Below the pieces are notes generated by a model that was given only the letters and a program-made list of their open reading frames with translations, was not told where the DNA came from and searched no databases. From Pseudomonas oryzihabitans (GTDB lineage Bacteria; Pseudomonadota; Gammaproteobacteria; Pseudomonadales; Pseudomonadaceae), in assembly GCF_007665395.1 (NCBI RefSeq), contig NZ_VDND01000001.1:496001-560000 (forward strand): a stretch of 64,000 nt of DNA, read 5' to 3'. Numbering within the stretch: position 1 is the stretch's first letter; every line of letters starts with the position of its first letter. A program made the translations under genes and the position numbers. Shown here one piece after another: positions 36,073 through 44,523 of the stretch.

Positions 36073-38972
36073 CCCGCCTGCCCGCCCCCATGGGGCTGCT
36101 GATCGATCGCAACCGCCCGCTCGCCTTCAGCTTCGAAGGCCAGAGTTACCAAGGCTATGCCGGCGATACCCTGGCCAGCGCCCTGCTCGGCGAGGGTCGC
36201 TGGTTGCTGTCGCGCTCCTTCAAGTACCACCGGCCCCGCGGACCCCTGACCCTGGCCGGCCAGGACGCCAATACCCTGGTGCAACTGCCGGACGAACCCA
36301 ATGTGCTGGCGGATGAACTGCCGCTGCGCGAGGGTCTGGCTGCCCGCGCGCAGAACGTCAGCGGCAGCCTCGAGCGCGACCGCGACGCCCTGCTCGGCAA
36401 GTTCTCCAAATTCATGCCGGTGGGTTTCTACTACCGGGCCTTTTACAAGCCCAAGGGCATGTGGAAACGCTGGGAGCCGCTGATCCGCAAGAAGGCCGGC
36501 CTCGGTGTGCTCGACCTGACCTTCGTCCCCACCTACCACGACAAGGCCTATCTGTTCTGCGACGTGGCGGTGATCGGCGCCGGACCCGCCGGTCTCAGTG
36601 CAGCGCTGGCCGCCGCCCAGGGCGGCGCCGAGGTGCTGCTCGTCGAACAGCAGCCGCTGCTCGGTGGTGCCTTGGCCTGGGGTCGTTTCGGCCTCGATGC
36701 CGGCCAGGGTGAAGGGCTGCGCGAGGAGCTGGTGGCCGCGGTACGCGCCGAGCCGCGCATCCGGGTGCTGGAGGCCGCCGTGTGCAACGGCTGGTTCGCC
36801 GATCACTACCTGCCGGTCATCCAGGGTAGCCGGATGTTCAAGGTGCGGGCGCGGCAGACCATCCTCGCCAGCGGTGCCTTCGACCAGCCGGTGATCTTCC
36901 GCAACAACGACCTGCCCGGCATCCTGCTGACCAGCGCCGCCCAGCGCCTGATGCGTCTCTACGGTGTACGGCCGGGTCGGCGCGCCGTGGTCCTGGCCGG
37001 CAACGACGACGGCTATGTCGCCGCTCTCGACCTGCAGGAGCAGGGTGTCACCGTGGCCGCCCTCATCGACCTACGCACCGCGCCGCGGGACACCCAGTTG
37101 ATGCAGGCGGTAAGCGAACGCGGCATCCCCGTGCACCTGGGCCATACGGTGTACGAGGCCCACGCCGATGCCGATGGGCGCCAATTGGCCCGGGTCGATG
37201 TCCGACCCATCGTCGGCCAGGGCCAGGTCGGCCCCGCGGGCCTGACCCTGGACTGCGACCTGCTGTGCATGTCCGCCGGCTACATGCCGGTCTACCAGTT
37301 GGCCTGCCAGGCCGGCGGTACCCTCGGCTACCTGGATGAGCAGGCCGCCTTCAGCCTCGACAACCTGCCGCGTGGCCTGCACCTGGCCGGGTCGGTCAAT
37401 GGCCGCCATGCGCTGGAGCGGGTGCTGGCCGACGGTCGCGCCGCGGCGACAAAAGCCCTGGTCGAACTGGACCTCGTCCCGCTCGCCATCGACGAGCCAC
37501 AGGCCGACGACAACCAGGTCAATTTTCCCTGGCCGATGTTCGCCCACCCCAAAGGCAAGGAATTCGTCGACTTCGACGAGGATCTGCAGATCGCCGACAT
37601 CCTCAACGCCACTCGCCACGGCTATCGCGACATCCAATTGGTCAAGCGTTTCTCCACGGTTGGCATGGGGCCGTCCCAGGGTCGTCATTCGGCGCTGCCC
37701 ACCGCGCGCCTGGTGGCCGCCGCCACGACCCGTAGCGTCAGCGACACCGGTGTGACCACCGCCCGCCCCCCCTTCACCGCGGAAAAGCTCGCCCATGTCG
37801 CCGGCCGTGCCTTCGATCCCTACCGGCGTACCGCCATGCACCGTCGCCACCTGGAGCTTGGCGCCAGCCTGATGCCAGCAGGCGTCTGGCAACGGCCGGC
37901 GTTCTACGGCCCCGCCGCCGAACGCGAACGCTGCATCCAGGCCGAGGCCCGCCAGGTCCGCGAAGGCGTGGGGCTGATCGACGTCTCCACCCTGGGTGGC
38001 CTCGACGTGCGTGGTCCCGACGCCGCCGAACTGCTGGAGCGGGTCTATACCTTCGGTTTCCGCAAACTGCCAGTAGGGCGAACCCGCTATGCGCTGATGA
38101 CCGCCGAGGACGGCGTGGTGATCGACGACGGCGTGGCCGCACGCCTGGGCGAGCAGCACTTCTATGTCTCGGCCACCACCAGTGGCGTCGACCGCGTCTA
38201 CCGCAGCCTGCTCAAGTGGAATGCCCAGTGGCGCCTGGACGTGGATATCGCCAACGTCAGCGCCGCCTTCGCCGCGGTGAACCTTGCCGGTCCGCGCTCC
38301 CGGGAGGTGCTGCGCGAATTGTGCCCCGAGCTGGACCTGACGCCGGAAGCCTTTCCCTATCTCGCCGTACGCGAGGGCTCGGTCGCCGACATCCCTGCCC
38401 GGCTCTTGCGGGTCGGTTTCGTCGGCGAGCTGGGCTATGAGATCCACGTACCGGCGCGTTTTGGCGAGCGGCTCTGGGATGCGCTGATGGAGGCGGGAGC
38501 CCGCTTCGGCATCCGCCCCTTTGGCGTCGAGGCCCAACGGCTGCTACGGCTGGAGAAGGGTCACGTGATCATCGGCCAGGACACCGATGGCATGACCCAC
38601 CCCGCCGAAATCGACATGGGCTGGGCCATCGGCCGCCAGAAGCCCTTCTTCGTCGGCCAGAAGTCCATCGAGATCCTCGAAAGCCAACCGCTGCGCCGCA
38701 AGCTGGTGGGCTTCACCCTGCCGGCGACCGCCACCCGACCGTTGGAAGGTCACCTGGTGCTGCGCGGCGAGGACATCGCCGGCAACGTTACCTCTTGCGA
38801 GTTCTCCGCCACGCTGGGGCACACCGTCGGCCTGGCCTATGCCGGCGTCGACCAGGCCGACCCCGGCACCTCCCTGCCGATCCGGGTCGAAGGAGGCGAG
38901 ATCGTCCAGGCCACGGTGGTACGGCTGCCCTTCTACGATCCCCAAAGCCAACGCCAGGAGACGGGCGCATGA
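36069..38972 (+). CDS. mgdC: Sarcosine oxidase alpha subunit-like / N-methylglutamate dehydrogenase subunit C
   Basis: A 967-residue subunit. The N-terminal 2Fe-2S-like fold (YAGDTLASALLGEG...SRSFKYHRPRGP) leads to a pyridine-nucleotide/FAD domain with VAVIGAGPAGLSAALAAA (about 170). The C-terminal half (about 575-960) is GcvT-like and binds tetrahydrofolate (RYALMTAEDGVVIDDG, GFVGELGYEIHVPA, RLEKGHVIIGQDTDG). It traps the methyl group as methylene-THF. Length fits the family (about 960-1000). It overlaps mgdD by ATGA. Confidence 0.9.
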   Translation: MTRLPAPMGLLIDRNRPLAFSFEGQSYQGYAGDTLASALLGEGRWLLSRSFKYHRPRGPLTLAGQDANTLVQLPDEPNVLADELPLREGLAARAQNVSGSLERDRDALLGKFSKFMPVGFYYRAFYKPKGMWKRWEPLIRKKAGLGVLDLTFVPTYHDKAYLFCDVAVIGAGPAGLSAALAAAQGGAEVLLVEQQPLLGGALAWGRFGLDAGQGEGLREELVAAVRAEPRIRVLEAAVCNGWFADHYLPVIQGSRMFKVRARQTILASGAFDQPVIFRNNDLPGILLTSAAQRLMRLYGVRPGRRAVVLAGNDDGYVAALDLQEQGVTVAALIDLRTAPRDTQLMQAVSERGIPVHLGHTVYEAHADADGRQLARVDVRPIVGQGQVGPAGLTLDCDLLCMSAGYMPVYQLACQAGGTLGYLDEQAAFSLDNLPRGLHLAGSVNGRHALERVLADGRAAATKALVELDLVPLAIDEPQADDNQVNFPWPMFAHPKGKEFVDFDEDLQIADILNATRHGYRDIQLVKRFSTVGMGPSQGRHSALPTARLVAAATTRSVSDTGVTTARPPFTAEKLAHVAGRAFDPYRRTAMHRRHLELGASLMPAGVWQRPAFYGPAAERERCIQAEARQVREGVGLIDVSTLGGLDVRGPDAAELLERVYTFGFRKLPVGRTRYALMTAEDGVVIDDGVAARLGEQHFYVSATTSGVDRVYRSLLKWNAQWRLDVDIANVSAAFAAVNLAGPRSREVLRELCPELDLTPEAFPYLAVREGSVADIPARLLRVGFVGELGYEIHVPARFGERLWDALMEAGARFGIRPFGVEAQRLLRLEKGHVIIGQDTDGMTHPAEIDMGWAIGRQKPFFVGQKSIEILESQPLRRKLVGFTLPATATRPLEGHLVLRGEDIAGNVTSCEFSATLGHTVGLAYAGVDQADPGTSLPIRVEGGEIVQATVVRLPFYDPQSQRQETGA

Positions 38973-39658
38973 ACCAGACCCTCATGAGTTTCGACGAGCG
39001 CAGCCCCCTGGCGGAACTCCAGCTCGATGCCCCCTTGTTGCAGCATGAGGGGCGGATCTTCGCCGAACGACTGAGCGATGGAGACGAAGCGGACCTGCTA
39101 CACCGCGGTGGCCTGGCCGACCTGTGCAACCTGCCGCGCTTCGGCCTGCGTGGCCCCGCGGCCGCTGGCTATCTGCAGGGCCAAGGCTATCTATTGCCGG
39201 AGCGGCCCAACGAGGCACTGCGCCAGGCGTCCGGGGAGTGGCTGCTGCGGTTGTCGCAGAGCGAATACCTGCTGCTCGGCGCCCTGGCCGATGGCGGGGC
39301 CCGCGTCGCCGCCCTGGAAGCGGCTGCTGCCGACCTCGGCCCTGGCTGCTACCTGCTGCCACGCCAGGACTCCCACGCCTGGCTGATCCTCACCGGGACC
39401 CAGCTGCCCGCACTGTTCGCCAAGCTGTGCGGTGTGGACCTGGGCAGGCCCTTCGCGGTCGGCCAGGTGGTGCAGACCTCGGTGGCCCGACTCAATGCCA
39501 TCCTGCTCAATGCCGGCGACGGTCCCCTTCCACATGTCCACCTGCTCTGCGACCGCGCCAGTGCCCATTATCTCTGGCACGTGCTGCTGGATGCCTTGGA
39601 CGAGTTCGACGGCGGTGCCTTGGGCGTCGCGGCGCTGCTGGAGGCGGGCATCCCATGA
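38969..39658 (+). CDS. mgdD: Sarcosine oxidase gamma subunit-like / N-methylglutamate dehydrogenase subunit D
   Basis: A 229-residue SoxG-like, GcvT-related subunit. Segments LADLCNLPRFGLRGPAA, LLRLSQSEYLLLG and the C-terminal HVLLDALDEF are seen. The ATG at 38969 overlaps the alpha-subunit stop and follows CAGGAG; a longer upstream frame is a shadow in mgdC. It ends in an ATGA overlap with the IclR gene. Confidence 0.83.
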   Translation: MNQTLMSFDERSPLAELQLDAPLLQHEGRIFAERLSDGDEADLLHRGGLADLCNLPRFGLRGPAAAGYLQGQGYLLPERPNEALRQASGEWLLRLSQSEYLLLGALADGGARVAALEAAAADLGPGCYLLPRQDSHAWLILTGTQLPALFAKLCGVDLGRPFAVGQVVQTSVARLNAILLNAGDGPLPHVHLLCDRASAHYLWHVLLDALDEFDGGALGVAALLEAGIP

Positions 39659-40473
39659 CGGTCCTCGACGCGGCGGCGGTCGAGACCGACAGCGACTACC
39701 TCGTCCCCGCGCTACTGCGCGGCCTGCGGGTGCTGGAGCTGGAGCTGTTCGGTCCCGAGCGGCGCCTGCTGAGTCTGCAGGAGATCGCCGACGGCCTGCG
39801 CGGCTCGACCTCGTCGGTCTACCGCATCGTGGTCACCCTCACCGAGCTGGGCTATCTGGAACGACGCTCCAAAACCGAATACGGCCTTGGCATCAAGGTG
39901 GTCAGCCAGGGCTTCGCCTACCTGGCGAGCCGCGATCTGGTGGACATCGCCCAGCCGCATCTGGAACGGCTGCGTGACGTTACCTCGCTGTCCTGCCACC
40001 TGGGCGTACGCGATCGCACCGAAGTGGTCTACCTCTATCGCGCCATGGCCAGCCAACGGCTGACGGTGAACGTGCCGGCGGGCACCCGACTGCCTTGCAC
40101 CCGCACCGCCCTGGGCCGGGTGCTGCTCGGCGGCCTGGACGCCGAAGCGCTCGGCGCCCTCTACCAGCACGAGCGCCTGGACGACCAGCCGGCTCCGGCA
40201 CCGCGCACCCTGCCGGAGTTGCTACGGCTGATCGAGGAGGATCGCCGTCAGGGCTGGGTGCTGCACCGCTCCGACTACTCCACCGCCATCGCTACCGGCA
40301 TCCGCGATCACCGCGACCAGTTGGTAGCGGCACTCAACGTCTCGGGGCCCGATGCCGTGATGGACGCCACCGCGACGCGGGAATGGGTCGGCGCCATGCT
40401 GGCCGAGACCGCCGCGCGGATTTCCGCCGAGCTGGGGCATCGCCCCCGGGTCGACCTCCCACGCCCCGGCTAG
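39655..40473 (+). CDS. IclR family transcriptional regulator
   Basis: A 272-residue regulator. The winged helix at about 18-80 shows SLQEIADGLRGSTSSVYRIVVTLTELGYLER. The GAF-like ligand domain follows (VYLYRAMASQRLTVNVPAGTRLPCTRTALGRVLL). It starts within the mgdD stop, so it is in the same operon and may give feedback on the folate/methylamine genes. It is the second regulator of this cluster besides the XRE-cupin protein. A small tail extends to the stop at 40473. Confidence 0.9.
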   Translation: MTVLDAAAVETDSDYLVPALLRGLRVLELELFGPERRLLSLQEIADGLRGSTSSVYRIVVTLTELGYLERRSKTEYGLGIKVVSQGFAYLASRDLVDIAQPHLERLRDVTSLSCHLGVRDRTEVVYLYRAMASQRLTVNVPAGTRLPCTRTALGRVLLGGLDAEALGALYQHERLDDQPAPAPRTLPELLRLIEEDRRQGWVLHRSDYSTAIATGIRDHRDQLVAALNVSGPDAVMDATATREWVGAMLAETAARISAELGHRPRVDLPRPG

Positions 40474-40488
40474 GCCTTTGTCGCCATC

Positions 40489-40498
40489 TGGTATACCG
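40489..40498. promoter_or_regulatory. TGGTATACCG operator-like site upstream of the Nudix gene
   Basis: Nine of ten bases match TGGTATACCA, the palindrome found at other promoters of the 41-50 kb cluster. TATAAT, a likely -10 box, follows at 40504-40509, so the site overlaps the promoter. Confidence 0.5.
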
Positions 40499-40540
40499 TA
40501 AGACTATAATAATCAGCGCAGTGACCAGCCCGAGGTCAGC

Positions 40541-41107
40541 ATGAGTCCTTCCCCGCGTTACTGCTGCCAGTGCGGCAGCGCCGAACTGGTCCGACGGCGC
40601 CCTTCCGGAGACAGCCACGAGCGCCTGCAATGCGCCGCCTGCCAGCACCTGTTCTATGACAATCCGCGGATAATCGCCGGTTGCCTGGTCGAGCACCAAG
40701 GGCGCTATCTGCTTTGCCGGCGGGCCATCGAACCACGATGTGGCTACTGGACCCTGCCCGCAGGCTTCATGGAAAACGGTGAGAGCGTCGAGCAGGCGGC
40801 CTTGCGGGAGACCTGGGAGGAAAGCGGCGTCCGGGCGCGCATCCTGGCGCCCTACTCGCTCTTCAATGCCGCCACGGTCAACCAGGTCTATCTGATCTTC
40901 CGCGCCGACTTACTCGAGATCACCGCCGCGCCCGGTCCCGAGACGTTGGAACGCCGCTTCTTCGCGCCGCAAGAGCTGCCTTGGGCGGATCTTGCCTATC
41001 CTTCGATCCGCCAGCTCCTCGAACGCCGGATGCAAGAGCAGACGCTGGGGCGCCACGGCCTGTACCTGGGCACGGCCGATAGCGGTCAGCTCCATACCCT
41101 GGGCTGA
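40541..41107 (+). CDS. Nudix hydrolase with N-terminal zinc ribbon
   Basis: A 188-residue pyrophosphohydrolase. Four cysteines (CCQCG and CAAC, in the first 34 residues) form a zinc ribbon. The Nudix box is GFMENGESVEQAALRETWEESGV (starting about residue 74), complete with the metal-binding REUXEE core. Zinc-ribbon Nudix proteins often act on NADH, FAD or ADP-ribose, but the substrate is not known here. An operator-like site shared with the next cluster lies just upstream. Confidence 0.9.
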   Translation: MSPSPRYCCQCGSAELVRRRPSGDSHERLQCAACQHLFYDNPRIIAGCLVEHQGRYLLCRRAIEPRCGYWTLPAGFMENGESVEQAALRETWEESGVRARILAPYSLFNAATVNQVYLIFRADLLEITAAPGPETLERRFFAPQELPWADLAYPSIRQLLERRMQEQTLGRHGLYLGTADSGQLHTLG

Positions 41108-41118
41108 CCGCGCCTGGC

Positions 41119-42525
41119 TCAGCGCGACGTCGCGGGCTGGAGTCGCGCCGCCTGGGCCGGCGAACCCTGGTAGGCCAGCCAGAAATACAGCGGACAGGTC
41201 ACCAGCAGCCCGAACAGCCAGGACAGATCGGCGCCTGCCACCAGGTCGGCATAGGGCCCCTTGAACAGCGCGGTGTTGGCGAACGGCAGCTGCACCAGGA
41301 TGCCGACCGCATAGGCGGCGATGGCGTGGCCATTGAAGCGGCCATAACGGCCACCGTTGGCGGCGAACAGCGAGGGGATGTGATAGTCGCCACGCTTGAT
41401 CAGGTAGAAGTCGATCAGATTGATGGCGGCCCAGGGCACCAGGATCATGGTCATGGCCAGCACCAGGCCGATGAAGCGCTCGATGAAATCGACGGAGGCC
41501 ATCAGTGCCACGCCGCAACAGCCCACCAGCACCAGGCTCGACAACCCCACCTTGACCTTGACGCCCGGCGTCCAGCCGGCAGCGAAGGTCTGCACGCAGG
41601 TGATGATGGCGAGCACCGCGCCATAGAGGTTGAGGGCGTTGTGGCTGACGATGTTGAGCAGGAACAGCACCATCAGTACCGGGCCCAGCCAGCCGGTGGC
41701 CTGGGCCACGGCGGCCATGGCGTCGCCGCCGGCCGGTACCGCCAGCACCGCCACGACACCGAAGGAAAACGCCAGGATGGTGCCCAGGGTGGCGCCGAGA
41801 TAGGTCGCCCAGAAGGGACGCGCGATGCCGACGGATTCCGGCAGATAGCGCGAATAGTCGCTGGTGTAGGGCGAGAAGCTCAGTTGCCAGATCACCCCCA
41901 GCGACAGGGTGGCGATGAAGCCGCTGGCGTTGAGACCACCGCGGGTGAGGAAGTCCGCTGGCAGCGGCTGGCTCAGCATCATCGCGAAGCCGGCCAGCAG
42001 TCCGGCGCCCATCACCCAGGTGCCCCAGCGGTTGAGGGTGTGGATGCAGCGATAGCCGATCACCCCGATGGCCGTGGCGCTCAGGGCGCCGAGCACGATG
42101 GCCAGTGGCATGGGCACGGCCGGCACCAGGCCCTGGATCGACTTGCCGGCCAGCACCACGTTGGAGGTGAAGAAGCCCACGTAGATCAGCGCGGTGACGC
42201 AGACGATCAACAGCGCGCCATAGCGGCCGAACTGGCCGCGACTCTGCACCATCTGCGGAATGCCCAGGCGCGGGCCCTGGGCCGAGGCCAGCGCCAGCAC
42301 CACCCCGCCGAGCAGATGCCCGAGCACGATGGCCACCAGGCCCCAGGCCAGATTCAGGTGAAAGGTCTGGACCACCATGGCCCCGGTGACGATGGGCAGC
42401 GGCGCGATATTGGTGCTGAACCAGAGGGTGAAGAGATCGCGGCTGTGGCCGTGGCGTTCGGCCGGGGCGACGTGATCCACGGTATGGGTTTCGATGGCGA
42501 CGGCGGAGCGAGGGGCTGCGGACAT
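41119..42525 (-). CDS. NCS1 family purine/cytosine-type permease
   Basis: A 468-residue membrane transporter with about 12 helices. The N-terminus has LFTLWFSTNIAPLPIVTGA and the following TM carries GPRLGIPQMVQSRGQFGRYGALL, both typical of the CodB/purine-cytosine permease branch. It differs from the PucI-like permease at 396-1841. The ATG at 42525 is chosen because upstream codons run through the operator. It is divergent from the flavin monooxygenase gene and shares a two-operator region with it, so it probably imports the cluster's heterocyclic substrate. Confidence 0.88.
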   Translation of the reverse strand: MSAAPRSAVAIETHTVDHVAPAERHGHSRDLFTLWFSTNIAPLPIVTGAMVVQTFHLNLAWGLVAIVLGHLLGGVVLALASAQGPRLGIPQMVQSRGQFGRYGALLIVCVTALIYVGFFTSNVVLAGKSIQGLVPAVPMPLAIVLGALSATAIGVIGYRCIHTLNRWGTWVMGAGLLAGFAMMLSQPLPADFLTRGGLNASGFIATLSLGVIWQLSFSPYTSDYSRYLPESVGIARPFWATYLGATLGTILAFSFGVVAVLAVPAGGDAMAAVAQATGWLGPVLMVLFLLNIVSHNALNLYGAVLAIITCVQTFAAGWTPGVKVKVGLSSLVLVGCCGVALMASVDFIERFIGLVLAMTMILVPWAAINLIDFYLIKRGDYHIPSLFAANGGRYGRFNGHAIAAYAVGILVQLPFANTALFKGPYADLVAGADLSWLFGLLVTCPLYFWLAYQGSPAQAARLQPATSR

Positions 42526-42590
42526 CCAGGAATTCCATTGTTGTAGTTGTGGAAGACGCCTGCTGGACAGGTCGTCCTGGTAAGCGGAAA

Positions 42591-42706
42591 GTATTATGGT
42601 ATACCAGATTACACAACCACCTTTGAGCCTGTAGTCAGGCCAACCCGTTTCCGCAGCCAAATCTGGTTACATCTCTGCTTGCCAGTTCGCGTATTATGGT
42701 ATACCA
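42591..42706. promoter_or_regulatory. Pair of identical TGGTATACCA operators exactly 100 bp apart
   Basis: GTATTATGGTATACCA occurs identically at 42591-42606 and 42691-42706. Each contains the perfect palindrome TGGTATACCA (42597-42606 and 42697-42706). They lie between the permease and monooxygenase genes. The left copy is 70 bp upstream of the permease ATG and the right copy 92 bp upstream of the monooxygenase ATG. Each TATTAT could act as a -10 hexamer, so binding would block transcription. Confidence 0.75.
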
Positions 42707-42797
42707 ATAAAAACATCGACTGGCCGAGCCGTCGCGTACCGCCAACAAGACACACCCGAGCCCCTGCGCCGCGGTGGAAGACAAGAGGTAGGCTGCT

Positions 42798-43835
42798 ATG
42801 AAATTTTCCCTGTTCGTGCACATGGAACGCTGGGACGAAAGCGTCAGCCATCGGCAGCTGTTCGAAGAGCTGACCGAACTGACCCTGATGGCCGAGGCCG
42901 GTGGTTTCTGCACCGTCTGGGTCGGTGAACATCATGCGATGGAATACACCATTTCCCCCAGCCCCATGCCGATCCTAGCCAACCTGGCCGCCCGTACCTC
43001 GACCATCCGCCTGGGCGCCGGCACCCTGATCGCGCCCTTCTGGCACCCGCTGCGCGCCGCCGGCGAGTGCGCCCTGCTCGATGTCATCAGCGCAGGCCGC
43101 ATGGAAGTGGGCCTGGCGCGCGGCGCCTACCAGGTGGAGTTCGACCGCATGGCCGGCGGCCTGCCCGCCACCGCCGGTGGCAAGCACCTGCGCGAACTGG
43201 TGCCGGCGCTGCGCAAGCTCTGGGAAGGCGACTACGCCCACGACGGCGAGGTCTGGCAATTCCCCACCGCCACCAGCGTGCCCAAGCCGGTCGGCACCCC
43301 GCCGATCTGGATCGCCGCGCGGGATCCGGATTCGCACAACTTCGCCGTGGCCAATGGCTGCAACGTCATGGTCACGCCACTGATGAAGGGCGACGAGGAA
43401 GTGGTCGACCTCAAGCACAAGTTCGACAACGCCCTGGCCAACAATCCCGGGGTGCCCCGGCCCAAGCTGATGGTGTTGCGCCATACCCATGTGCACGCCG
43501 CCGCCGAGCCCGAGGGCTGGAAGATCGGCGCCCAGGCCATCGGCCGCTTCTACCGCACCTTCGATGCCTGGTTCGGCAACAAGGAAACCCCGGTCAACGG
43601 CTTCCTCGCGCCGAGTCCGGAAGAGAAGTTCGCCGGCCGCCCGGAGTTCGAGCTGGAAAATATCCGCAAGAACACCATGATCGGCACTCCCGACGAAGTC
43701 ATCGCCCGCCTGCGTCACTACGAGGAACTGGGCGTCGACGAATTCAGCTTCTGGTGCGACAACAGCCTGCCCTTCGCCGAAAAGAAGAAGTCGCTGCAGC
43801 TGTTCATCGACCAGGTGGCACCGGCCTTCGCCTGA
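42798..43835 (+). CDS. Luciferase-like (LLM class) flavin-dependent monooxygenase
   Basis: A 345-residue bacterial-luciferase-family enzyme (FMNH2/O2 dependent): MKFSLFVHMERW start, VWVGEHHAMEY near residue 43, LGAGTLIAPFWHPLR near residue 73, RMEVGLARGAYQVEFDR near residue 104 and IGTPDEVIARLRHYEELGVDEF near residue 293. RutA and the pyridine monooxygenases are members of the same superfamily. It is the first gene of the plus-strand operon and is served by the flavin reductase at 46857. It is probably the ring-attacking step. Confidence 0.87.
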   Translation: MKFSLFVHMERWDESVSHRQLFEELTELTLMAEAGGFCTVWVGEHHAMEYTISPSPMPILANLAARTSTIRLGAGTLIAPFWHPLRAAGECALLDVISAGRMEVGLARGAYQVEFDRMAGGLPATAGGKHLRELVPALRKLWEGDYAHDGEVWQFPTATSVPKPVGTPPIWIAARDPDSHNFAVANGCNVMVTPLMKGDEEVVDLKHKFDNALANNPGVPRPKLMVLRHTHVHAAAEPEGWKIGAQAIGRFYRTFDAWFGNKETPVNGFLAPSPEEKFAGRPEFELENIRKNTMIGTPDEVIARLRHYEELGVDEFSFWCDNSLPFAEKKKSLQLFIDQVAPAFA

Positions 43836-43881
43836 ACGCCAGGCCGCTCGGAGACGACTGGCCGGACCACACCCAAGATCA

Positions 43882-43891
43882 TGGCATACCA
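43882..43891. promoter_or_regulatory. TGGCATACCA operator-like site before the DUF1185 gene
   Basis: Matches TGGTATACCA at nine of ten positions. It lies in the 84-bp gap between the monooxygenase and the DUF1185 gene, 28 bp before the start codon. Confidence 0.5.
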
Positions 43892-43919
43892 TCATTTAAC
43901 AGACACATCAGGAGTCAAT

Positions 43920-44510
43920 ATGAGCTTCGAAATCCGCAAGGTCGTCACCTACCTCGAAGAGACCCACAGCGAAGGCGGCAAGGCCACCGACACGCCGGTG
44001 ACCATGGCCGGCGTCGCCGTGGTGATCCGCAATCCCTGGGCCGACAGGGGCTTCGTCGAAGACCTCAAGCCCGAGATCAAGGCCCACTGCTCCGATCTGG
44101 GCGCCTTCATCGTCGAGCGCCTGACCCGCGCCATCGGCGGTGCCGAGCGCATCGAGGCCTACGGCAAGGCGGCGGTGGTCGGCGCCGACGGCGAGATCGA
44201 ACACGCCTCGGCGGTGATCCACACCCTCAGATTCGGCAACCACTACCGCGAGGCGGTCAAGGCCAAGAGCTACCTGAGCTTCACCAACAAGCGCGGCGCG
44301 CCGGGCACCTCCATCCAGATCCCCATGATGCACAAGGACGACGAGGGCCTGAGATCGCACTACATCACCCTGGAAATGCGCATCGAGGACGCGCCGCGCG
44401 CCGACGAGATCGTGGTGGTGCTGGGCGCCGCCGACGGTGGCCGCCTGCATCCGCGCATCGGCAATCGCTACATCGACCTCGAGGAACTCGCGGCTGAAAA
44501 GGCGCGCTGA
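43920..44510 (+). CDS. Amino acid synthesis family protein (AA_synth / DUF1185)
   Basis: A 196-residue protein starting MSFEIRKVVTYLEETHSEGG, with VAVVIRNPWADRGFVEDL and GKAAVVGADGEIEHASAVIHTLRFGNHYREA. These match the AA_synth family, whose biochemical role is not established. The ATG at 43920 follows CAGGAG. Members are commonly encoded beside flavin monooxygenases and amidohydrolases in catabolic clusters as far as I know, so an amide- or enamine-hydrolysing role is a hypothesis only. Confidence 0.78.
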   Translation: MSFEIRKVVTYLEETHSEGGKATDTPVTMAGVAVVIRNPWADRGFVEDLKPEIKAHCSDLGAFIVERLTRAIGGAERIEAYGKAAVVGADGEIEHASAVIHTLRFGNHYREAVKAKSYLSFTNKRGAPGTSIQIPMMHKDDEGLRSHYITLEMRIEDAPRADEIVVVLGAADGGRLHPRIGNRYIDLEELAAEKAR

Positions 44511-44523
44511 GGAGAATCCGCGA

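Noticed and set aside
34525..39658. Operon read simply as sarcosine oxidase soxBDAG
   Set aside because: The subunits belong to that family, but the adjacent gmaS-mgsABC genes, which are not needed for sarcosine, favour N-methylglutamate. Sarcosine remains an alternative in the entries.
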